The notes under the pieces are model-generated. The model worked only from the letters and a program-made list of their open reading frames with translations, was not told the DNA's origin and ran no database searches. 64,000 nt of DNA from Cohnella rhizoplanae (GTDB lineage: Bacteria; Bacillota; Bacilli; Paenibacillales; Paenibacillaceae). The stretch is taken from positions 884,900-948,899 of the forward strand of contig NZ_CAOJCN010000001.1 in the NCBI RefSeq assembly GCF_948329515.1, read 5' to 3'. Shown piece after piece: positions 9,801 to 17,900 of the stretch (the first letter of the stretch is position 1; each line of letters begins with the position of its first letter). The position numbers were made by a program, and so were the translations under genes.

Positions 9801-12800
9801 GGCTGATAGACGGGCGTGACGGTCGTGTTCGAGGCCGACGTGCCCGAGAAGACGCCGGAGGTGAAGCTGACCGTCGATTGGTTCGTGATCTGAGACGGTA
9901 TCGCCATCGTGATTATCACCTCGAATGTGACGGTAGCCGAGGCGCCGGGGGCCAAGGCTCCGATTGAAATGCCTGCGGACGGATTGGCCGACAGCCTCGC
10001 GGCGCCGTCCACGCGCACGCTGCCGTTCACGAATGAGACGTTGGGCGGCAAGGCGTCGCTGAATACGATATTGTTTACTGTCGCGATCCCGTTGTTCGCG
10101 ACCACCGCGCCGAACGTTAGGGTGTCACCGGCGATGGCCGTGGCCGGCGCGACTGATTTGACTACGGTTACGTTAGGCGCCGAGACCGGAACGGACAGCG
10201 AATTGGACGCTGCCGAACCCGCGATCTGCCTGCCGTCCGGCAGCGCATACGTGAACGATGCGGACGCTTGATTGTCCAGTCGTTGAGTCGGCGGCAGCGC
10301 GTTGATCGTCACGACGAAGCTGACGACGACCGTCTGCCCGGGACCGACGGTCAATGGAATACCCGTGGAGGGACCGACGCCTGGCGTCGGCGTATCGTCG
10401 ATCAAGACGCTGTTGGTCTGAAACGCTAGATAGGGTGGGAGAGGGTCTGTAAGGGTCGTTTGCGCCGCCGCGTTGCCGGTATTGGTCACAGTCACGAAAT
10501 AAGTGAACGAGTCCCCGACGATCGTCTGCGACGCGCTCGCGCTCTTGACCAGCGTGAGCGCGGCTTGGTACACGGCGGTGACGAACGGCGGGGATGCCGA
10601 CGTGCCTTGAAAAGCGCCGGACGTGAAGCCGGCGGTCGCCTGGTTGGCTAGCTGGGCCGAATTCGGCAGCGAAACCACCGTCGCTTGAAAGACCACGGTC
10701 GCCGAAGCGCCCGGGTTCAACGTGCCCAAAGGGACGCCGGCGAACGGATTGGCGGAGGGCGAGGACACGCCGCCGATCGTCAGGCTGCCCGGGACGAACG
10801 CCGCGCCGGCCGGAACCGAATCGGTGAGAACTACGTTCGTTACGGGAGAGATACCGTCATTGGCTACGACGATCGTATAGACGATCGGATCGCCGACCGC
10901 CGCGTTCGAGAGATTCGCGGACTTCGACACGGTGACGTTCGGCGCGGAAGCCCCGATCGCGACTGTATTCGAGATCGCTGCGCCGGCAAGCGAGCGCCCG
11001 CTCGGCAGCTGGTACGTATAGCTCAATGCACCTTGGTCCACCAGCGTGGGCGGAGACGGGAGCGAGCCGAGCAGCGTCTGGAAGGTAACGGTCACGGTTG
11101 CGCCGGTCGCGATCGCGCCGAGCGGGATACCCGTCTGCGGAGAGGCCGACGGCTGCGCCGCGCCGCCTACCGTGACGCTCCCGGGGACGAAGCTCGATCC
11201 TGCCGGAATATTGTCGGTCAACGTCGCCTGGGCGGCCGAAATGTTGCCTGTATTGGAGACGTTCAGCGTGTAGAGGATCGTGTCGCCGACCGTCGCGTTC
11301 GTCCGGTCCGCGCTCTTCGCGACGGTCACGATCGGCTGGTAGACCGGCGTCGTCGCCGTGTTGGACAGCGATTGTCCGTTGAATGTGCCAGAACTGTAGG
11401 ACACCGAGGACTGGTTGCTTAACTGCGCCGGGTTCGGCAGCGAGACGACCTGCACCTGGAAGGTCACGGACACCTGGGCACCGGCCGCGATCGTGCCGAT
11501 CGCGATGCCGCTGGCAGGCGCCGCGGTCGGTCGGGATTGCCCGGCGACGGCGACGCTGCCCGTCACGAACGTGGTCCCGGCAGGAATCGCGTCGGAGAGA
11601 ATCGCGTTCGTGACCGCCTCGGTGCCGTTGTTGGTCACGACTGACGTGTAGGTCATCGTCTCGCCTACCGCGACATCCGCCAGACTCGCGCTCTTGACGA
11701 CGGCGACGTTCGGCAGCGCGACGGGAACGGTGACCGTGTTGGACGCCGCGGAGCCGGATACGGTTCGCAGATCGGGCGGCTGGAACGTGTAGTTCGCCGT
11801 CGCTTGATTGACGAGCTGCGATTGGGCAGTCAGCGCGTTGACCCGTACTTGGAAGGTTACCGTGGCCGTAGCCCCGGCCGCGATCGTGCCGATCGCGACG
11901 CCCGCTGCGGGATTCGCCCCGGGGACGACGGCGCCGTTCAGACGGAAGGTGCCCGCTTCGTACGCCGTGCCCGCCGGGATATTGTCGAAGAACGTCGTCG
12001 TCGCGCCCGTATTGCCCGTATTCGAGACCGAAACCGCGTAGGTCACGAGACTGCCGACCGTCGCGTTCGCCGAGCTCGCGGACTTGGTCATCGTCAACAC
12101 GGGCGAATAGACGGGAATCGTGTAAGTACTGGATGGAATGACGCCCGTAATGACCGGTCCTCCCGCTACGCTCTGGAACGTAAATGCCGCGTTCGCGATA
12201 TTAGACAGCTGCTGCGGGCTCGGCAGCGACGTGACTCTTGCCTGGTAAGTTGTCGTAACCGAAGTGCCTAGCGCCAGCGAACCGAGCGATACGCCGGTCG
12301 TGATGTTTAGGGTCGGCCGCGCGACGCCGGCCACGACCACGCTGCCCGCGACGAAGGTCGCGCCGGGGGACAGGGCATCGGTCAGCACGACGCTGGCCGC
12401 GTTGGCGGTGCCGGTATTGCTGACGGTTACGGTGTACGTGACGATGTCGCCGACGATCGGTCCCGTGACGTTCGAACTCTTGGATACAGAGATCGTAGGC
12501 GCGTTGATGTTGACCTGTATGGCATTTCCGTTCACGACGTAGGCGTCGCCGGACGTCGTCAGGCTGAGCACGGCGGACGATTGGTTGTTCACGAGACGCG
12601 CCGATATATCGACGTTGGTGATATCCCAGCCTTGCCTCCCGCCGACGATATTTGTGCCCGGCGCGCCGTTAGTCTGGTTGCGGGAGCCGAACGTGCCCGT
12701 CGTGTTCAACTGTCCAAGGTCGTTGTTGATCTGCGAGGCGAAGAAGTTCGCCGCGAAGTTATTCGGTCCCGACAGCGCGACGAGCGTAGCGGCGGTCGGA

Positions 12801-13543
12801 CCGAACAGGGCTTGGTCGCCCGTCCGGTTCGCGTCGCCTTCCTGCGCGCTGAACAGCGCCCGGCCGCCGAGCGCGCCGGTGATCGGCGTCGCGAAGCCGG
12901 TCAGCGTCGTATTCACCGGGCCCGAAGCGGCCTGGACGAGCACGGCCCCGGCGCGGAGCGACATATTGCGGAACGGAAGGTTCGGGTTCTGGTATATAAC
13001 GCCGAGCGTCCATCCCGCATGGTTGGCCGTGCCGTCGCCAGGGATGACGATCGTGCCCACGACGCCTCCGGTCGCATAAGTGCCGGCACCCCCGGCCTGA
13101 ACAAGCGAGGTGACGTTGTTCGACCGTACATAGGCGAACGCGCCGCTGCCCAGGTCGACGGAATTGCTCGTGGCCGCGTCGGGCGATACGCTGAACGTGC
13201 CGGCAGGCGTCGTAAAGCTGACGGGGTTATTAATGGCAGCGCTCAGATTGACGTTGCCGTTGATATAGCTGCCTGCCCAGATCAGCTCCGCATACAGCAC
13301 GGAACTCCCGGCCGGCAGGACGAGGACGGCGGCTGAGCTGTTATTCAGATAATTGCTCGTCGTTCCTACCGGGTAGGTGCCGAATTGCGATGCGGCATTG
13401 GTCGAAGTAAAAGCGCCGATACTGTCCTGCGTACCCGGCACGCCCGCCGTATCGGACCGGCTTAGACCGAGCGTATTGCCGGTGAACGTGATGGCGCCCG
13501 TCGCATTGAAGGTCGCCCGGACGATAAGCGGAATCGGTAACAC
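6830..13543 (-). CDS. Giant DUF11-repeat surface-type protein, N-terminal portion (15 modules)
   Basis: This 2,237-residue protein has a non-repetitive head of about 350 residues (including GAITFTGNTLGLS and LYAELIWAGSYING) and then 15 modules of about 130 residues. Each module starts with a K-S-A-like motif and a VGDTVTYT-like strand and contains LTDxxPAGTxFVxGSVxVxG. Two module types alternate: one opens with PVSSPNV, the other with PVYQP or PVFQP. Such modules form extracellular stalks in other bacteria, but no signal peptide or anchor is visible, so location is unknown; a spore-coat or mother-cell protein is a guess. The GTG start lies only two bases from AAGGAGG; an ATT codon nine bases downstream has better spacing. 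The frame ends at the ATGA junction with the downstream frame. Confidence 0.85.
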   Translation of the reverse strand: MLPIPLIVRATFNATGAITFTGNTLGLSRSDTAGVPGTQDSIGAFTSTNAASQFGTYPVGTTSNYLNNSSAAVLVLPAGSSVLYAELIWAGSYINGNVNLSAAINNPVSFTTPAGTFSVSPDAATSNSVDLGSGAFAYVRSNNVTSLVQAGGAGTYATGGVVGTIVIPGDGTANHAGWTLGVIYQNPNLPFRNMSLRAGAVLVQAASGPVNTTLTGFATPITGALGGRALFSAQEGDANRTGDQALFGPTAATLVALSGPNNFAANFFASQINNDLGQLNTTGTFGSRNQTNGAPGTNIVGGRQGWDITNVDISARLVNNQSSAVLSLTTSGDAYVVNGNAIQVNINAPTISVSKSSNVTGPIVGDIVTYTVTVSNTGTANAASVVLTDALSPGATFVAGSVVVAGVARPTLNITTGVSLGSLALGTSVTTTYQARVTSLPSPQQLSNIANAAFTFQSVAGGPVITGVIPSSTYTIPVYSPVLTMTKSASSANATVGSLVTYAVSVSNTGNTGATTTFFDNIPAGTAYEAGTFRLNGAVVPGANPAAGVAIGTIAAGATATVTFQVRVNALTAQSQLVNQATANYTFQPPDLRTVSGSAASNTVTVPVALPNVAVVKSASLADVAVGETMTYTSVVTNNGTEAVTNAILSDAIPAGTTFVTGSVAVAGQSRPTAAPASGIAIGTIAAGAQVSVTFQVQVVSLPNPAQLSNQSSVSYSSGTFNGQSLSNTATTPVYQPIVTVAKSADRTNATVGDTILYTLNVSNTGNISAAQATLTDNIPAGSSFVPGSVTVGGAAQPSASPQTGIPLGAIATGATVTVTFQTLLGSLPSPPTLVDQGALSYTYQLPSGRSLAGAAISNTVAIGASAPNVTVSKSANLSNAAVGDPIVYTIVVANDGISPVTNVVLTDSVPAGAAFVPGSLTIGGVSSPSANPFAGVPLGTLNPGASATVVFQATVVSLPNSAQLANQATAGFTSGAFQGTSASPPFVTAVYQAALTLVKSASASQTIVGDSFTYFVTVTNTGNAAAQTTLTDPLPPYLAFQTNSVLIDDTPTPGVGPSTGIPLTVGPGQTVVVSFVVTINALPPTQRLDNQASASFTYALPDGRQIAGSAASNSLSVPVSAPNVTVVKSVAPATAIAGDTLTFGAVVANNGIATVNNIVFSDALPPNVSFVNGSVRVDGAARLSANPSAGISIGALAPGASATVTFEVIITMAIPSQITNQSTVSFTSGVFSGTSASNTTVTPVYQPQIALVKSASTSNATVGDTIIYTVNVTNSGNFGASVTVADTIPAGTTFSPNSVIVDGVPQPGASPSTPIPIGIVVPGQTVVVTFAVVVTSLPSPQQISNTASAVLTYVPPDGRTIIENVTSNTVTFPVSSPNVAVSKATPSVSVAIGDTIAYTVTVLNSGIAPVTSVLFTDAIPAGTAFVTGSVLVNGVPVPAASPSGGIQLGSLAPGGTATVAFSVTVVSVPSPAQIGNQATVSFTSGAFSAVTFSNLVLTPVFQPVISAAKSASTANATLGDTVTYTLAVSNAGNYPATTTLTDTLPAGTVFVPNSVIVDGFPIPGTDPGTGIALGPIEAGGTRTVTFSVVVDTLPSPQQLVNQGTAAYSFTLPDTRTLTGSVVSNVVTIPVSAPNIAVFKSTPTTTTSLGDTVTYTTVIANNGIAGVSNVIFTDPFPAGTAFVPGSLTVDGVPRPAANPATGVSIATIAPGTTATVAFDVIVTSLPSSQTLVNQSTVSFTSGAFSGVTFSNTVTTPVFIPILSAAKSASTANATVGDTVAYTIAISNTGNYPADITVTDNIPAGTSLVPNSVLVNGQPVAGADPSAGVLVPGVATSATVVFSVVIGTLPPGQLLSNQASATYVYTLPDGRTFGGSFVSNQLAVPVSSPNVGVAKIASAADVVVGDNLVYTVAIQNNGIETVNNVLLNDPTPAGSTFVAGTVVVDGVPRPAANPEAGISLGSIAPGASVIVSYTVNVISLPVPDSLSNRASVSFTSGAFSATTFSNTVVTPVYQPIIVMLKSADTTNATVGDTVLYSINITNTGNLAADLTLTDTIPAGTAFVPNSVLVNGVPQPGANPAGGIAVGLVAPGASVNVTVTLQVTVDALPSPQQLSNQASATYTYSPPDGRVLTGSAVSNTLVIPVSSPDVSVSKSTDAVDAIVGDVITYTIVVANNGIATVSNVVIVDPVPLGTVFVDGTVTVDGSPRPGANPNTGIAVGSIAAGAAVTVTFQVRVVTI

Positions 13544-13609
13544 CTCCTCCTTGCCGTCATTCGCGCGGCACCGCTCCGCGATATGAGGCGTCGAGTTCGC
13601 ATGATCTCA

Positions 13610-13617
13610 ACTATATG
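13610..13617 (-). promoter_or_regulatory. Possible -10 element upstream of the DUF11 gene
   Basis: On the minus strand the bases read CATATAGT, which resembles the sporulation sigma-E/sigma-K -10 consensus (CATANNNT). A matching -35 is not convincing, so this is weak evidence. The element lies about 67 bases before the DUF11 start codon, and nothing else promoter-like was found there. Confidence 0.2.
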
Positions 13618-13654
13618 AGGGAGGCGAGGAAGAATTGTTCGTCCTGCGATAATT

Positions 13655-13790
13655 TTATCGCTTTCCGCCGGAGGAGACGACGTAGTCGATGAACCGCTTG
13701 GCCGCGGGAGAGAGATAGGGGTCTTTTCGCCATTTCAGTCCGATCTCCCACTGCCAGTCCGAATCTTCGATCGTACGTAAATTCCGCGAT
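13655..13790 (-). pseudogene. LysR-family regulator, C-terminal remnant
   Basis: The minus strand encodes about 40 residues ending in WRKDPYLSPAAKRFIDYV plus a short tail and a stop. This matches the usual C-terminus of LysR effector domains (a WRKDRYLSPAAKAFIDY-like ending). The upstream part, including the helix-turn-helix, is absent, because the sequence changes at about 13,790 into a different gene fragment on the other strand. It is read as a decayed gene. Which LysR gene it came from cannot be told. Confidence 0.6.
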
Positions 13791-13798
13791 CGAATTCG

Positions 13799-13909
13799 CG
13801 GGCAAAAAAGTATTGCACGGGCGGTACGAAGGGGATGGGACTGGCGATCGCGCAAAGGCTCAAGGCTGCTGGCGCGGACATGATGACGACGGCGCGGACG
13901 GTTCCGGAC
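13799..13909 (+). pseudogene. Short-chain dehydrogenase (SDR), N-terminal remnant
   Basis: In one frame the plus strand reads KKYCTGGTKGMGLAIAQRL followed by KAAGADMMTTARTVPDE. This is the TGGTKGMG dinucleotide-binding motif and first helix of an SDR. It starts without a proper initiation region, and the strand before the Gly motif (normally ALVTGG) is disturbed, which suggests a small indel. After about 37 residues the similarity ends. Together with the adjacent opposite-strand LysR tail it looks like the scar of a divergently transcribed LysR-SDR pair. Confidence 0.6.
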
Positions 13910-13972
13910 GAGCGGGACGGTTCCCACGATATAAGAGGGCATAGAGAACGGGCGGCTGCAGCTAGCGCCACC

Positions 13973-14764
13973 TTAGGGATGGCCTGCAGCGAATACTTGT
14001 TGGAGATAACGGACGGATGCTGTCTCCGCTTCGCTCCGCAGCACGATCTCCGGATAGAACCCGCGCAGACGCCGGTAGATGCGTATACTTGCCATAAGCG
14101 CCAGATAACAGCTCCGAGCATCATATTCAGGCACGGTCTGTATCAATTCCTCCGATTCCGCATTCGCCGCAAATTCGATCTTCCTCACGCCCCTGGGCGG
14201 GTACCCGCTCGCTTTTAGAATCAGGGGACCCAGCACGGCGCCTCTCAAAAAAGTAATCGTATCGATGGTCTCGTAGAGCTCTCCCCGACCTAGCTTAGCG
14301 GCACTGTAGTGAATCCATACCCAGAAGCGGTCCTCGATCCACTGTATATCCGCTTCGGGGCGAACGGGTGCGGTTCCGGTTAATATTTGGGATATTTCCT
14401 CTTCCCTTTCCCATAGCACGATCGGATCTTCGATCCGGTCCTCCAACTCGGACGGCATTAAGAACTTCAAGTCTACATGCAGCAGCGGATCGTCGTACAA
14501 GCAGATGACGAGTCGGGGCTCTCCGACATGTTCTCCCGTAAATCCGGATAATAGATGGCCGAGCCCGGAGGCGATATGGATTCGTCCGGTCATGACGTCG
14601 TCCCGATAGTCAGGATCGTAAACCAAGATCAGATCCAGGTCGCTGTATTCGTCCATGGTGCCGTCCAGCATCGATCCTCCAGACAGCAGCCCGAGCATGC
14701 GTTTGTCTCCCGATAATGTCTTTATCACGCCATCGATGAATGGATCGTATACGGAAATCCCCAT
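13973..14764 (-). CDS. Nucleotidyltransferase-fold protein (aminoglycoside-nucleotidyltransferase-like)
   Basis: This protein of about 263 residues carries the minimal nucleotidyltransferase signature: GGSMLDGTMDEYSDLDLILV, where the Gly-Ser pair and the Asp-x-Asp (DLDL) bind metal and NTP. A third acidic position is likely in LHVDLKF. The remaining C-terminal helical part resembles streptomycin/aminoglycoside nucleotidyltransferase-like proteins, but no substrate can be assigned. The ATG at 14,764 is chosen because GAAGGGG lies eight bases upstream; a GTG at 14,821 in the same frame would add 19 residues but has a poor ribosome site. It stands alone, divergent from the FecR-domain gene. Confidence 0.75.
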   Translation of the reverse strand: MGISVYDPFIDGVIKTLSGDKRMLGLLSGGSMLDGTMDEYSDLDLILVYDPDYRDDVMTGRIHIASGLGHLLSGFTGEHVGEPRLVICLYDDPLLHVDLKFLMPSELEDRIEDPIVLWEREEEISQILTGTAPVRPEADIQWIEDRFWVWIHYSAAKLGRGELYETIDTITFLRGAVLGPLILKASGYPPRGVRKIEFAANAESEELIQTVPEYDARSCYLALMASIRIYRRLRGFYPEIVLRSEAETASVRYLQQVFAAGHP

Positions 14765-14894
14765 CCTATTCGCCCCTTCCGGAATCGCCTCATAAAAATG
14801 GGCATTACGCCAAGATATCACTTCTTTACATCAAATTCAACGATTGATTCAATCTCCGCGAAAGTGAATATAGCTGAATTTCCCGATTTTCGAT

Positions 14895-14900
14895 TATAAT
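14895..14900 (+). promoter_or_regulatory. Candidate -10 box for the FecR-domain gene
   Basis: A perfect TATAAT lies inside the palindrome CGATTATAATCG, about 79 bases before the start codon. No good -35 hexamer is found 16-18 bases upstream (AGCTGA at best), so either the promoter needs an activator or the palindrome is the functional element. Confidence 0.3.
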
Positions 14901-14978
14901 CGAGTAGTTATGACAATATTTGCATACGGTCCAGGAAATAAGTCCCGGTCGCGTCGCGTATATCAAAGGAGTGGGACC

Positions 14979-17900
14979 ATGTTTCGCAAGTGGGGAATAT
15001 TCGCGCTTGTATTTTTTCTGATCGCGGTGCCGGTATCGGCATCGTTCGGCGGCATCGCGAACGCGGCCGTATCGTCGCGCATCGCCGTCATTAAGGTGCT
15101 GAGCGGCGACGTTAACGTTCAGAAGGCGGGCGGCGCCAAGACGTTCAAGGCGTTCGCGAAATTAAGCCTGAACCAGGGGGATAAGCTCATGACCGGGAGC
15201 GACGGGACCGCCGAGCTCCAGTTCGCCAACGGTACGTCGGAGGATGACCTGTTCAGCGTGGGGAACAACGCGACGCTCGCCTTTTCCAAGCTATCGGACA
15301 AGAAGGGGACGGTCACGCGGGTCAGCATGCTTAAGGGAACGGCCTGGGTGGACGTAAAGTCGATCAAGAGCAAGGAGGACGACTTCCGCCTGGAGACGCC
15401 GACCGCGATCATGGGCGTACGCGGTACGGCTTTTTATGCCGCGGTCAACCCGGCGTCCGGCTCGACTACGACGGCCGTCCTGTCGGGCGTCGTTCAATTC
15501 GCCAAGACCGGAAATGCTGCCTTCGGCGGAACGCCGCTGAATCTGTATCCCACGCAGGAGATCACGGCGCAGCAAGACGGCATGCCGGTCTCGTCCGAGC
15601 AGGTACGGCTGGTGAACATCGGCGAGCTCGTGCAAGGGATGCAGCCCGAGGTCGTCGCTTCGCTGCTCCGAAGCAAGCAGAAGATCGACAGCGAGAACCG
15701 GGAGATGCTGGCGCGCTACGAGCGGGACAAGCTGCCGTCGTCGCTCGGCGCAACCGCGGATGACTTGGCCCGGTTCAGGCGCAATACGAGCGATCTCGTC
15801 GGCGTCTTCGCGAAGCAGGCCGTGGCGCAGAATAAGCTCGATCTCGATCGGCTCAAGCAGATCGAGATCGAGCTTCAGGCGGCATTCAATCTGGACAAGG
15901 CCGAGCTGCAACTGACCGAAGCGGACAAGCTGAAGCAGGAAGCGGCCAAGCAGCGGGAGTCCGAGGCGGTTCAGAAACAAACCGACGATCATGCGGCTAG
16001 GCTGAAGGCGCTGCAGGACATGCTGCCCGATCAGCTGAGGGCGATCGAGGCCGCGAAGCAGGCGCAGTTGGACGCCAATCAAAAGGCGGCGGCGGAAGCC
16101 CGGGCGAAGGCGGAAGCCGAGCTGCTGTCGCAGCTGAACGAAGCGCAGAAGGCGCAGTTCCAGGCAGACAAAACGGCGAATGCAACGCCGACCTCGACAC
16201 CTGCGCCGGCAACGACCATGCCGTCTTCGTCCGAGAGCAGGCTGGCGGCGCTCGAGTTGTCAGGCGCGACGCTGAGTCCGGCTTTCTCGCGGGATCGGCT
16301 CGCTTATACGGCGTCCGTCGGCAGCGGCACCGCCCGCGTCGAGGTCCGGCCGGTGCAGCTCGAAGCGGGCGCGACGCTCGCCGTGAACGGGGAGGCGCTC
16401 GCGGACGGCAAAAAAATGGTGGCGTTGGAATATGGCGCAAACAGCATCGACATCCAAATCGTCCCGCCGGACCGGTCGCTCATCCGCCATTATATCGTCT
16501 CGATCACGCGCGAACTGCTCGGCGTCGCCGACATCGGCATAGGCGCAAGCAGCTTGCAGCTAGATTTCGCTAGCGGCAACCCGGCGACGCCGATCGACGT
16601 ACCCGCCGATGTCCAGGCGCTGGATCTGAAGCTGAATGCGCCCGAGGCGCCGGAGATCAAGGTCAACGGCACGGACGTCCCCGCTATGCCATCGATCGCC
16701 GGTTCGCAGACGACGGATGCTGCGGACACGGCCTGGCATTTCAGCATACCGCTCCAGACCGGCACGAACGCGATAAATATCAAGGCGAAGGCCGGAGGCA
16801 AGACCAAAACCTATACGCTGTACGCACACCGGTTGTCGCTCAATACCGGCCTGTCCAGTCTGATGATTAAAAGCGCCGACGGCCAGCGCAAGTTCTGGGC
16901 GAGCCCCGTTCAGAACGAGATCGGCAAGTTCAAGGTGATCGTACCCGCCGCGATGACGGAGGGTCTGCTCGACTTCTGGCCCGGAGACAGCCGCTCCACG
17001 CTCGAGTTGAACGGGAATGCCTATCGTTTCGGACAGTCCGCGCCGGTATCGCTGACATCCGACGTCAGCCAGCTGACCCTGTCCATCCGCTCCGAGAGCG
17101 GAACGACGGCCACGTATGAGCTGGTGCTGGATCGGATCCCGTTGGGCAGCGGCGGCAGCGCGGCGCTTGGCGGCGTCCGGTTGATGGAGAACGGTTCGAC
17201 CGGCGCGCTCCTGACGCCCGATCCCAATCTGCGGATGTTCTCGGACGCACCCGTCACGCAGACCGGCGTCACCTTCACGATTTCGTTCCCGGACAACGAT
17301 CCTTACTGGCGGTACTTGTCGGTGCATCGCATGGACACGGACGAGGATGTCTATCCCAACCCGAGCAACGGCTGGTATACAATACCGCTGAGCGCAACGG
17401 GCGATACGACGATCGAATTCCGGCTCCGATCAGCCGACCAGACCGCATCGAACACGTACGTCTGGATCATTAAGAAAGTCATTATGGCCGAGCCGTCAGG
17501 CTGGGAAGTCGTCGCAGGTCAACCATTGGCCGGCCAGCTGGCAGGCAGCGATCCCGCAGGATTGCCGCTCACCTATGCATTGGTCCCGGGAAGCGGACCT
17601 GCGTTCGGGTCGCTATCGCTGAACGCCGACGGCTCGTTCGACTACCAGGCTGCGTCCGGCGCTGTGGGGGCCGTCCGCTTCGACTATACCGTCTCCAACG
17701 GTGCGGACGTATCCCAGCCGGCGACCGTGACGATATTCGTCAAGCGTCCGGAACCGGCGCTGACCGGACTGACGCAGTGGCGCTTGTCCGCGAACGGTAC
17801 CCAGGCGAATCCGTATTACATGGGTCAGTCGACAGACCCGCAAGAGGACGGGGCCTTCGTATATGCCAGGTACATCGATACGCTGCCTGCGCCCCTCGAC

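Noticed and set aside
6830..13543. The dense DUF11 repeats as a possible assembly artefact.
   Set aside because: The modules differ from each other throughout and the alternation is regular, so a collapsed or wrongly expanded assembly is unlikely, apart from the one-base problem at the ATGA junction.
14895..14900. CGATTATAATCG as a metal-regulator box for the FecR-domain gene.
   Set aside because: It is a short dyad with no second half-site, and it is equally explained as an ordinary TATAAT -10.
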